Shown: positions 1 to 5,871 of the stretch, piece after piece
Numbering within the stretch: position 1 is the first letter of the stretch
How the letters are laid out: each line of letters begins with the position of its first letter
NCBI GenBank assembly: GCA_045627605.1
Contig: JAZQOA010000052.1
Span: 1 to 5,871, forward strand
DNA from: RGIG5952 sp045627605
GTDB taxonomy: Bacteria; Verrucomicrobiota; Kiritimatiellia; RFP12; JAAYLN01
DNA length: 5,871 nucleotides
Direction of reading: 5' to 3'
Position numbers and translations under genes: made by a program
The notes under the pieces: generated by a model
What the model saw: the letters and a program-made list of their open reading frames with translations, nothing else
Told to the model about the DNA's origin: nothing
Database searches by the model: none

Positions 1-749
1 TCGACGGCGAGGCGCACGGCCTCGGGCTCGAAGACCTGCCCCGTCGCGGCGGTGTGCTGGGCGTACAGCTCGGCCACCTCCCCGGCGGTGAAGACGCGGA
101 GCGTCATCGCCTCGGTGATCACGTTGAAGGGGCTCGCCGACCCCATCGTCTCGGAGTCGGGCCGGATCTGCGCCTTGTAGTCGCGGATGTCGCGCATCCC
201 GATGAGCGCGACCGACGTCGGGAACGGCTTGCCCTTGAGCGAGTCGATCTTGCCGTTCCGAAGCTGCCGGAGAAAGGTGATCAGCGTCGGCCCGCCGAGG
301 CAGTCAACCTCGTCGAAGAAGACGACAAGGGGCTTCGGCGCGACCTTCGCCGCCATGCGCGACAAGGCCGTCTTCACACCGGAGGCGATGACGGCATCCG
401 GTTCCACCGCCACCAGCGGCCATTCTGCACCGGCGAGGTCGCCGAATTCCGGCATTCCGTCGATTGCGTCCCTGATCAGCGCGCAGATCTTCGGCAATCC
501 GTCCTCGGCCTTCGGGAACGCCTGCACGGCCTCAAGCGAACAATAGACCGCGACGGCGTCGCCCTTCGCGTTCATCTCGTTGGCGAGGGAAATGAACGCC
601 GTTGTCTTGCCGCACTGCCGCTGGGCGTGCACGACGAAGTACTGCTTCTTGTTGATGAGCGAGACGACCTGCGGAAGCCGCGCCATTGCGGGAAGCATGT
701 AATGGTCGGCCGCGCTGCACGGCCCCCCGATGTTGAAATAGCGTTCCAT
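1..749 (-). CDS. P-loop ATPase (AAA-like, 'HAxRQxGKTT' type), C-terminus beyond window
   Basis: An open frame starts at ATG 749 and runs off the left edge without a stop; 249 codons are visible. The N-terminus (RYFNIGGPCSAADHYMLP, about residues 3-20) precedes a P-loop, HAQRQCGKTT at 41-50. A Walker B strand with acidic residues, LVVFFDEVD, lies at 141-149, and a sensor-like strand, ALIGMRDIRDY, at 181-191. This order matches a family of stand-alone AAA-like/archaeal-type ATPases annotated only as 'ATP-binding protein', common in PVC bacteria and other anaerobes (recalled, not searched). It should bind and hydrolyse ATP; its partner is unknown. No signal peptide or membrane segment is visible, so it is probably cytoplasmic. 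The start is supported by GGAGG (plus-strand CCTCC at 761-765), 11 bases upstream, slightly long. The P-loop has Q43 and C46 where I recall P and S/T as usual. The missing C-terminus prevents a finer assignment. Confidence 0.87.
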   Translation of the reverse strand, partial: MERYFNIGGPCSAADHYMLPAMARLPQVVSLINKKQYFVVHAQRQCGKTTAFISLANEMNAKGDAVAVYCSLEAVQAFPKAEDGLPKICALIRDAIDGMPEFGDLAGAEWPLVAVEPDAVIASGVKTALSRMAAKVAPKPLVVFFDEVDCLGGPTLITFLRQLRNGKIDSLKGKPFPTSVALIGMRDIRDYKAQIRPDSETMGSASPFNVITEAMTLRVFTAGEVAELYAQHTAATGQVFEPEAVRLAV

Positions 750-780
750 TTGTACCGTTGCCTCCAGATTCACACCGTAT

Positions 781-809
781 ATGCTACCACATCCGCCACA
801 CGGGGGCAA
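781..809 (-). promoter_or_regulatory. Candidate sigma70-like promoter for the leftward ATPase gene
   Basis: Read on the minus strand, TTGCCC (plus 804-809) is followed by exactly 17 bases and then TAGCAT (plus 781-786). Each hexamer matches the consensus at 4 of 6 positions. Transcription would begin near 774, leaving a leader of about 25 bases that contains the GGAGG ribosome binding site. The spacing is ideal but the hexamers are only moderate, so this is a prediction. Confidence 0.4.
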
Positions 810-825
810 CGCCGTTTCGGGCTTT

Positions 826-852
826 TGCGCTGGCGCATTTCACTTGCGTGAA
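826..852. promoter_or_regulatory. Two adjacent dyads, possible operator
   Basis: TGCGC-TG-GCGCA occupies 826-837, a perfect 5-base inverted repeat with a 2-base centre. TTCAC-TTGC-GTGAA occupies 839-852, a perfect 5-base inverted repeat with a 4-base centre. They lie side by side in the divergent spacer, and the second covers the candidate rightward -35 box. The symmetry is seen directly; binding by a regulator is inference. Short dyads also arise by chance in GC-rich DNA. Confidence 0.3.
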
Positions 853-872
853 GGCAGGGGGTGTGATAGAGT
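844..872 (+). promoter_or_regulatory. Candidate promoter for the rightward two-gene operon
   Basis: TTGCGT (844-849), a 17-base spacer and TAGAGT (867-872) form a weak sigma70-like pair (3/6 and 4/6 matches). Transcription would begin near 879, giving the preferred start at 964 a leader of about 85 bases. The -35 element lies within a perfect dyad at 839-852, which would suit control by a repressor. The hexamers are weak, so confidence is low. Confidence 0.3.
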
Positions 873-963
873 TAATCATCCGTGAGCCATGTTAAACAGC
901 GGGCTTTCGAGCAGGAAGACGCAACCTCTTTTCATTTTGGCTCGCGCAAAACGGGGAAAGCAC

Positions 964-3003
964 ATGACTGCAGGAGAAATGAATACTTTTCAGTTTGCCT
1001 ACGGCAAGATCGCGGCGGATGCCGCGCCGGGCGTTTTCGCCCCGAAGTTCAGCAACGTGCTCCCGGTCTTCCCCGGGCGCGAGGACTTCGCCATTTCCGA
1101 GATCCTGCGGCAACACCGCGAGGTTGGCCTCAATTCGTTTATGGTCTCGCTGTCGTTCCATGCGCAGACGACGCCGGCGCGCACCTTGATCCCGGTTCTC
1201 TGCGAACGCTTCCGCAAGGTGCGCGAGGGCGTATTGGCGGCGGCACCCGAAATCGAACTCGGCGTCCTCGTCCAATCCACCCTCGGCCACGGCTGGAACG
1301 GCAAGGTGCCGTTGACCGACGAGAAGTGGGAACACGTCTGGAAGCTTGAAAGGGGCGAGGACGCCCGCCACTGCCTGCTCGACCCCGGCTTCCGCGCCTA
1401 CGCGCTGGAGGTCGTCGCGTCAATTGCCCGCGAAAAACCCGCCTTCCTGCTGATGGACGACGATTTCGGCATCCGCAAAGGCGAATGCTTCTGCCCGCTC
1501 CACCTCGCCGAATTCGCCAAGGCGACTGGCAAGACGCGTTCCTTCGAGGAGTGGCGGCGGTTTTTCGAGTCGAGCCCGGTGGACGCCCCCGACAGCCTGA
1601 AGGTCGCCGAAGTCCTGCACAAGACCATTGTCGATGCGGCGAGGGACGTCCGCGCCGCCATTGACGCCGTCGACCCGTCGCTTCGCTGCGGACTCTGCGC
1701 CTGCTGGCCCGGCTGGTGGCAGCTCGACGACGTGGTACACGCGCTCGCCGGGAAGGACACGAAGCCCTTCATGCGCGTCAACGACGCCTGCTACGGCAAC
1801 GCCCAGGCCAAGGACCTCGTGCATGCCTTCAGGGGTGCCCAGCGCGTCATCAACCAGCTTGACGGCGTCGACGAAGTCATCGACGAGGCGGACACCTTCC
1901 CGCAGAACTACATGAGCGAATCCGCCGCGATGTTCCACGCCCACCTGTCGCAGGCCTTGCTTGGCGGACTTGTCGGCGCCAAGCTCTGGACGAGCGAGTT
2001 CCGCCAGCCGGTCCACACGGGTTCCCAGGCGCGCTACGAGGCGAAACTGCGCGACAATCTCGGTTTCTACGCGCGGCTCATGGAGTTGGCGAAGGACGTG
2101 AAGTGGGGCGGCGTCTCGTATCTTGTCACCCGGCCGCGCCGGGGCTATGCCGCGCATCCGTTCATAACCGACCGCGGCGTCTATCCCGACACGTGGGAAA
2201 TGCCCATCGAGACCGCCTATGGCGTGCCCTGCCGCTGCGACCCGCTGGGCACGGGCGGCATCGTCGCCTTGCGCGGAAACGAAGTGGATGCCGTGGCCGA
2301 CGACGACCTCCGCCGTCTTCTCTCCGGCAAGGCGCTCGTCGATTCGCTGGCCGCGCGCAAACTTACGGAACGCGGCTTCGCCAAGTTGATGGGCGTCTCG
2401 GCCGACGCGGGCGACGCGGACTTCCATTTCTCCGCAGACGAAGCCGCCGATGGTTCCTGGGGCTTCAAGTGCCGCTGGAACGAGTCGATGTCGTATCTCG
2501 CGCCGGTCGCGGACGGCGTTGAGACACTTTCGAACTTCTGCAAGGGCAACGCCGCGGCGGTGGGCGATTCGACGCCCTATTCGCCGTCCGCCACCTTCTT
2601 CCAAAACGAACTTGGCGGCGAAGTTCTTGTCGTTGGCTGGGACTTCGAGCTCGTTTACTACAACATGTTCAACCCGATCCGCCGCCGCGCCTACCTCTCG
2701 TACATCGACAGGCTCCAGGGGGCGCCGATCGAATTTGTCTCGGAAAACGCCGACCCCGCGCTTGTCCGCCACGGCGTGCTCCCGGACGGCGCGGAAATCG
2801 TCTCTGTCAATGCGCTCACCTACGACTGCCGCGACGAGCAGGCCTTCCGGCTTCTCCGGGAGCCGAAGTCCGTCTGCCGGCTCCGGGGCGATGGCGCATG
2901 GTCGCCGGTCAAGTTCCGCCGCGTGTCACCGGACGCTCTTGTCGTCGAGACGCCAGTCGTGCCGCTTGAACCCGTTGTGTTGCGCTTCACATTCGGCGAG
3001 TAA
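964..3003 (+). CDS. Uncharacterised TIM-barrel glycosidase-like protein (679 aa)
   Basis: I recognise the architecture but not a named family. Numbered from ATG 964, a barrel-like region spans about 40-380: 'GLNSFMVSLSF' (55-65), 'LGVLVQSTLGHGW' (99-111), 'LLMDDDF' (162-168), 'GECFCPLH' (173-180), 'IDEADTF' (306-312) and 'LWTSEF' (341-346). An acidic strand end followed by a CFC-type motif is typical of GH42-like and other GH-A-type proteins. D165-D167 and E345 are candidate catalytic acids (inference). Residues about 399-480 ('LLSGKALVDSLAARKL') resemble the Rossmann-like, beta-galactosidase-trimerisation-type domain, and a beta-rich tail follows. No signal peptide is seen, so it is probably cytoplasmic. 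The start at 964 is preferred: GGGGA (953-957) lies 6 bases upstream. ATG 889 lacks a ribosome site, and ATG 979 has AGGAG only 2 bases away. The gene is followed after 16 bases by a secreted esterase, suggesting joint carbohydrate breakdown. Substrate unknown. Confidence 0.88.
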   Translation: MTAGEMNTFQFAYGKIAADAAPGVFAPKFSNVLPVFPGREDFAISEILRQHREVGLNSFMVSLSFHAQTTPARTLIPVLCERFRKVREGVLAAAPEIELGVLVQSTLGHGWNGKVPLTDEKWEHVWKLERGEDARHCLLDPGFRAYALEVVASIAREKPAFLLMDDDFGIRKGECFCPLHLAEFAKATGKTRSFEEWRRFFESSPVDAPDSLKVAEVLHKTIVDAARDVRAAIDAVDPSLRCGLCACWPGWWQLDDVVHALAGKDTKPFMRVNDACYGNAQAKDLVHAFRGAQRVINQLDGVDEVIDEADTFPQNYMSESAAMFHAHLSQALLGGLVGAKLWTSEFRQPVHTGSQARYEAKLRDNLGFYARLMELAKDVKWGGVSYLVTRPRRGYAAHPFITDRGVYPDTWEMPIETAYGVPCRCDPLGTGGIVALRGNEVDAVADDDLRRLLSGKALVDSLAARKLTERGFAKLMGVSADAGDADFHFSADEAADGSWGFKCRWNESMSYLAPVADGVETLSNFCKGNAAAVGDSTPYSPSATFFQNELGGEVLVVGWDFELVYYNMFNPIRRRAYLSYIDRLQGAPIEFVSENADPALVRHGVLPDGAEIVSVNALTYDCRDEQAFRLLREPKSVCRLRGDGAWSPVKFRRVSPDALVVETPVVPLEPVVLRFTFGE

Positions 3004-3005
3004 AA

Positions 3006-3011
3006 AAGGAG
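3006..3011 (+). promoter_or_regulatory. Strong ribosome binding site of the esterase gene
   Basis: AAGGAG begins 2 bases after the upstream stop codon and ends 8 bases before ATG 3020. It is the clearest Shine-Dalgarno sequence in the window. It fixes the start and supports translation from a shared transcript with the upstream gene. Confidence 0.8.
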
Positions 3012-3019
3012 ATTGAAAA

Positions 3020-4081
3020 ATGAAAAACGGGAAACTGGCGCTTGTCCTGGCAGTTGCCGTTGGCCTGGCACATGCTGTTCTGGCGGCGACGAATGTCCTG
3101 GGGATTGTCTATTCAACGGTGCCGGCGGCTGAAGGGCGGCCCGCAACCGATTTGAAACTCGACCTCTTCGTTCCGCAGGGCGAAGGTCCGTTCCCGTGCT
3201 TCATCTACATCCACGGCGGGTCGTGGAAAGCCGGAAGCCGGAAGAACTGCCGGTACGCGGCGCCCCTCGACAAGCTCGGCTGGGCCGTGGCAAGTATCGA
3301 CTACCGGCTCACCGAGGGCGGGCTCAATCCCTTCCCCGCGCAGATTGCCGACTGCAAGGAGGCGATCCGCTTCCTCCGCGCCAACGCCGCGCGCTTCAAC
3401 CTCGACTCCGGGCTTTTTTGCGTCGCGGGCAGCTCGGCCGGCGGACATCTCGCCGCGCTTGCCGGCGTGACCAGCGGGTATGACGCCGTGTGCCGCTTGA
3501 AGCCCGTCGAAGACCCCGCCAGCACCGTCGCCGCCGCCGTCGTCATGTATGGCCCGACGGATCTGCGGGAGATGGCCGCGCCGATGATCGCCTTCGCGCA
3601 CCAGCATCCCGACCTGCTCCCCAAGGAGTCGGGGGAGAAAGTCGGCCTGGCCAACTTGCGGGAACTCGCCGCGCCGCTGCTCGCCCTCTCGCGCCAGCAC
3701 CCCGGCGCAATTCCCAAGGGGGTGGAGGACGGGATCGCGCTCTTCGGGACAACCGACATCGACAAGGCCGTCGAACTCATCGAAGAGGCCTCGCCCGTGG
3801 CGTACCTTGAAGGGCATCCTTCGTTTCGTCCGTGCAAACGGGTCGGCGGCGCACGTTTGCCGACCGCAAAAATGCCAAGGTTCCTCATCCTCCATTCAAA
3901 GGGCGACCCGCTCGTGCCCGTGGCGCAGGGCGAACTCCTCCACGCGGCGCTGGAAAAGGCCGGGGTCAAGTCCGAACTCCATCTCTACGATTTCAACGGC
4001 CATTCGCTCCCGCCGCAGTCAATGGCCCACCTCGAAGCCTTTCTCCGGTCTCTGCGCGAGGAGACCGCCATTCCGCGTTGA
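3020..4081 (+). CDS. Secreted alpha/beta-hydrolase, BD-FAE/acetyl-esterase-like (353 aa)
   Basis: A serine esterase of the alpha/beta-hydrolase fold, related to BD-FAE and acetyl-xylan-esterase-like enzymes that remove acetyl or feruloyl groups from plant glycans. It begins with a signal peptide: K2 and K5, a hydrophobic core at about 6-22, and likely cleavage near A19-A23. It should therefore act in the periplasm or outside. HGG at 65-67 is the oxyanion-hole motif; GSSAG at 137-141 carries nucleophile S139; D296 (in SKGDPLVP) and H328 (in NGHSL) complete the triad. All expected residues are present. The start is fixed by AAGGAG 8 bases upstream. It is probably co-transcribed with the glycosidase-like gene. 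Between the 'YGPTD' strand and 'EEASPVAYL' (256-264), the lid region holds two tandem copies of a 31-residue unit (181-211 and 212-242), which is unusual. The exact acyl substrate cannot be told; a general carboxylesterase is possible. Confidence 0.93.
   Translation: MKNGKLALVLAVAVGLAHAVLAATNVLGIVYSTVPAAEGRPATDLKLDLFVPQGEGPFPCFIYIHGGSWKAGSRKNCRYAAPLDKLGWAVASIDYRLTEGGLNPFPAQIADCKEAIRFLRANAARFNLDSGLFCVAGSSAGGHLAALAGVTSGYDAVCRLKPVEDPASTVAAAVVMYGPTDLREMAAPMIAFAHQHPDLLPKESGEKVGLANLRELAAPLLALSRQHPGAIPKGVEDGIALFGTTDIDKAVELIEEASPVAYLEGHPSFRPCKRVGGARLPTAKMPRFLILHSKGDPLVPVAQGELLHAALEKAGVKSELHLYDFNGHSLPPQSMAHLEAFLRSLREETAIPR
3560..3745 (+). repeat. In-frame tandem duplication inside the esterase gene
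   Basis: Two 93-base units, 3560-3652 and 3653-3745, encode related segments beginning DLREMAAPMIAF and NLRELAAPLLAL. Over the first 22 codons I count 12 identical residues (LRE, AAP, A, QHP, PK) and 48 of 66 identical bases. The similarity fades in the last third of each unit. The repeat keeps the frame and lies in the variable lid between the catalytic Ser and Asp. Confidence 0.75.
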
Positions 4082-4111
4082 ACGCCGGACGCGCGCCGTC
4101 CTGAAAGAGCC

Positions 4112-4180
4112 GGTAGGCATCGGCAAGGAAGGTAAGATCAATAGGCGTCGGCACCGCTCCGCAAGTTACCGCCGCCTACC
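4112..4180 (+). other. Structured intergenic element (long interrupted hairpin)
   Basis: The contiguous strand TTACCGCCGCCTACC (4166-4180) is complementary to three ordered segments upstream: GGTAGGC (4112-4118), GGC (4122-4124) and GGTAA (4131-4135). These give a 15-pair stem with bulges of 3 and 6 bases on one side. It begins 30 bases after the esterase stop, so it would lie in the 3' end of that transcript. No run of T follows. It could be a transcript-stabilising or terminating structure; this is inference. Confidence 0.4.
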
Positions 4181-4232
4181 GTCGCGTCCTTCCGGGAAAC
4201 GACGCGGCGCAACATCTCAACGGCGCCTATTG
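4114..4232. repeat. Direct and inverted short repeats in the convergent spacer
   Basis: TAGGCATCGGCA (4114-4125) recurs as TAGGCGTCGGCA (4142-4153), with 11 of 12 bases identical. CAATAGGCG (4139-4147) is exactly inverted as CGCCTATTG (4224-4232), reaching into the last codons of lnt. Variants of one TAGGC/GCCTA motif thus occur four times within about 120 bases. The remaining bases of the spacer 4082-4226 hold no gene that I can support. Confidence 0.6.
4180..4209. terminator. Possible terminator-like hairpin between convergent genes
   Basis: Bases 4180-4188 pair with 4201-4209: nine pairs including one G-T, with core CGCGTC/GACGCG. Inside, TTC (4190-4192) can pair with GAA (4196-4198). The hairpin sits between the ends of two convergent genes, as a bidirectional terminator would. 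Neither strand has the T-run of an intrinsic terminator, so the role is uncertain. Confidence 0.3.
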
Positions 4233-5871
4233 GCGTCGCCTGCGCCTTGCGGCGCGTCCGATGATGCCGGCGGCCAGCGCAATTCCGCCGAGAAATCCGG
4301 CACAGGGAATTGAGAAGATTGCGTCACCGTGGCGGACGTAGAAGGTGCCCGCCGGTTTGGGCGCGATGCCGATGTCGGTCGTGATAAAACCCGGCGTCCC
4401 GGATCCCCGCCCCGCCCCCAGGCGGCGGACGATGCGTCCGTTGGGCAGGATGAAGGCCGTCACGCCCTTGTTGGTGCTGCGCAGGACGGGAAGCCCCGTT
4501 TCAACGGCGCGGAGCACGGCTTGGGCGAGGTGTTGCTCGGCTTCCGCCGTTCCGTCGAACCAGGCGTCGTTGGCGAGCGAGGCAATAGCGGAGGCGCCTT
4601 CTGCGGCGGCTTCGCGGGCGAGATAGGGGAAGACATCCTCGAAGCAGATGAGCGGGGCGATAAGGGTGCTCGCCCCGTTTGTCTCCGCCGCCCGTGCCAT
4701 GACGGGGAAATAGACCTGCTCCAGGCCGGCCTCGCAGGAGAAGCCAGCCGGGGCGCATTTCTTGAGAATGGGGAAGACGGATTCAAGGGGGATGTATTCG
4801 CCCATGGGCACGAGGTGCTGTTTCCTGTAGGTGGCGGCGATTGCCGGGCCCGGAATGAAGAGAAAGGCGGAGTTGAAGAACAGGCCGTCATCGATGGCGT
4901 CGCCTTCGGCGCCGGGACGCGGCACGTATTCCACGCCGCCGGCGATGAGGGGCCCGCCCGTCGTTTTGCAAGCCTGGTCGATCATTGTTGCGGCGTCGCG
5001 GTCATAGGGCATGAGGCCAGGCAGGGAGGTCTCCGGCCAAAGCGTGGCGTCGGGTCCCGTGGCACCGGCGATTTCCGTGTAGTCGAGGAGGGCCTGGTTG
5101 GCCTTCAAGAAGGATTCGTAGTCGCGTTCGAAGATGCACGGCAAGTCGGGGTGGACAAGGGCGATGCGAAACTTCGGCGCGGCGAGCGCGGCGCGGTCGG
5201 CGTGGCGGACGGCGTCCATGCCGCGCCACCAGACCGCAATGAGGGTGATGAGCGAGAGGAAGAGCGGGATGGTGCGCGGCATCTTCGAGCGTGGTGCGGC
5301 GGCACGGGGAACGCCGATCTTCGCGAAGCGCGGCGCTATGGCGTCTTTCCAGATGCGGATGACGAGCGAGGCGATTCCCGAATTGACCGAGGCGACGAGG
5401 GCCGAGAGCAGGCCGGCGCCGCCAACCGCGACGCAGCTGAGGAGCGCGAGGTTCTTGTATTGCGTCGCGGCGAGCGGATTCCACGGGAAGCCTGTCAGGA
5501 CCGAGCCGACAAGATACTCCGAGCCCGTCCAGAGAAGCGGTTCGGCAATCCAGGCGAAGGCGCGGAAGGCGAGCGGGGCGGGAAGTCCGGGCCGCCGGGC
5601 GACGCTCCACAGGCAAGCTGCGGCGAAGCCGAAGAGGCCGGTGTAGAGCGCGCAGTAGGCGGCAAGGGCGAGGAGCCCGACGGCGACGAGGGAAAGCGGG
5701 CCGCCGTTGTCCTTGAGCGCCAGGAGCCAGGAGAGGTTGACGAGCCTGAAGACGAAACCGAAGGCGAAGCCAAGCGTGAAGCCGCGACGCGGGCTGGCAT
5801 GGCGGAGCGCCACGAGGAGCGGGACAAGCGCGAAGAAGGCGGCGTCGGCGCTGGCGAGCGGGGGATAGGCC
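4227..5871 (-). CDS. lnt: Apolipoprotein N-acyltransferase, N-terminus beyond window
   Basis: Lnt transfers an acyl chain from a phospholipid to the N-terminal cysteine of apolipoproteins in the inner membrane, the last step of lipoprotein maturation in diderm bacteria. The frame is open to the right edge: 547 complete residues are visible and the true start lies outside. Hydrophobic segments sit near residues 8-22, 31-52, 59-90, 104-125, 140-171 and 200-215, then a nitrilase-like domain (about 234-500) and a final membrane segment at 518-540. The triad is intact: Glu in LWPETSLPG (codon 5033-5031), Lys in YRKQHLVPMGEY (4823-4821) and Cys in PLICFEDVFP (4646-4644). A GTG at 5813 could be mistaken for the start, but the 19 in-frame residues before it (AYPPLASADAAFF, then ALVPLL) continue normal Lnt sequence. 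A basic stretch near 173-199 separates two membrane segments, and the C-terminus is arginine-rich (AARRRRRQ). It converges on the esterase gene and is probably unrelated to it. Confidence 0.96.
   Translation of the reverse strand, partial: AYPPLASADAAFFALVPLLVALRHASPRRGFTLGFAFGFVFRLVNLSWLLALKDNGGPLSLVAVGLLALAAYCALYTGLFGFAAACLWSVARRPGLPAPLAFRAFAWIAEPLLWTGSEYLVGSVLTGFPWNPLAATQYKNLALLSCVAVGGAGLLSALVASVNSGIASLVIRIWKDAIAPRFAKIGVPRAAAPRSKMPRTIPLFLSLITLIAVWWRGMDAVRHADRAALAAPKFRIALVHPDLPCIFERDYESFLKANQALLDYTEIAGATGPDATLWPETSLPGLMPYDRDAATMIDQACKTTGGPLIAGGVEYVPRPGAEGDAIDDGLFFNSAFLFIPGPAIAATYRKQHLVPMGEYIPLESVFPILKKCAPAGFSCEAGLEQVYFPVMARAAETNGASTLIAPLICFEDVFPYLAREAAAEGASAIASLANDAWFDGTAEAEQHLAQAVLRAVETGLPVLRSTNKGVTAFILPNGRIVRRLGAGRGSGTPGFITTDIGIAPKPAGTFYVRHGDAIFSIPCAGFLGGIALAAGIIGRAARRRRRQ

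Noticed and set aside
54..851. 265-residue plus-strand open frame
   Set aside because: It is antisense to the ATPase gene, whose Walker A and B motifs show the minus strand is coding. The product is low-complexity and rich in R, H, D and L.
889..963. N-terminal extension of the glycosidase-like protein from ATG 889
   Set aside because: No ribosome site precedes 889, it would lie about 10 bases from the predicted transcription start, and the 25 extra residues (rich in S, R and K) look like translated leader, not domain or signal peptide.
1420..2772. 450-residue open frame on the minus strand opposite the glycosidase-like gene
   Set aside because: It is fully antisense to a longer frame with recognisable domains and a better start. 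In GC-rich DNA strong third-position bias leaves the opposite strand open. Its product has no recognisable motifs.
3807..4313. 168-residue plus-strand frame across the esterase 3' end and the convergent spacer
   Set aside because: It overlaps the C-terminal part of the esterase, including D296 and H328, in another frame, and also the end of lnt. Its composition is R- and S-rich without motifs, as expected for a shadow frame.
5811..5813. GTG as the start codon of lnt
   Set aside because: The upstream in-frame residues, YPPLASADAAFFALVPLL, fit the usual Lnt N-terminal region and the frame stays open to the edge, so the true start lies beyond the window.
1..5871. CRISPR array, tRNA, rRNA, insertion sequence or phage genes
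   Set aside because: No regularly spaced direct repeats, cloverleaf, rRNA-like stretch, transposase motifs or terminal inverted repeats were seen on either strand.

Overview
The window is GC-rich, densely coding bacterial DNA holding four protein genes, two of them cut by the window edges. A gene for apolipoprotein N-acyltransferase indicates a diderm (outer-membrane) organism. The leftward ATPase and the large glycosidase-like protein resemble, from memory, proteins of the PVC group (Kiritimatiellota/Lentisphaerota, often seen in gut or sediment metagenomes). That placement is a family-level impression and was not searched.

Layout: (1) Positions 1-749, minus strand: the N-terminal part of a P-loop ATPase of the 'HAxRQxGKTT' type, running off the left edge. 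(2) Positions 750-963: a divergent intergenic region with a candidate sigma70-like promoter for each direction and two perfect dyads, one of them over the rightward promoter. (3) Positions 964-4081, plus strand: a likely two-gene operon with a 16-base gap. It holds a ~679-residue, probably cytoplasmic, TIM-barrel glycosidase-like protein of unknown specificity, then a secreted alpha/beta-hydrolase of the BD-FAE/acetyl-xylan-esterase-like class. (4) Positions 4082-4226: a convergent intergenic region with no gene but several direct and inverted repeats that can fold into two adjacent hairpins. (5) Positions 4227-5871, minus strand: Lnt, nearly complete, with its extreme N-terminus beyond the right edge.

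Working together: the two central genes look like a small carbohydrate-processing unit, with a secreted esterase removing acyl groups and an intracellular glycosidase-like enzyme acting on imported product. The pairing is inferred from adjacency and fold only. The flanking ATPase and Lnt are on the other strand and appear functionally unrelated. The most notable points are a tandem internal duplication in the lid region of the esterase, the unassigned glycosidase-like protein, and the structured 145-base convergent spacer.
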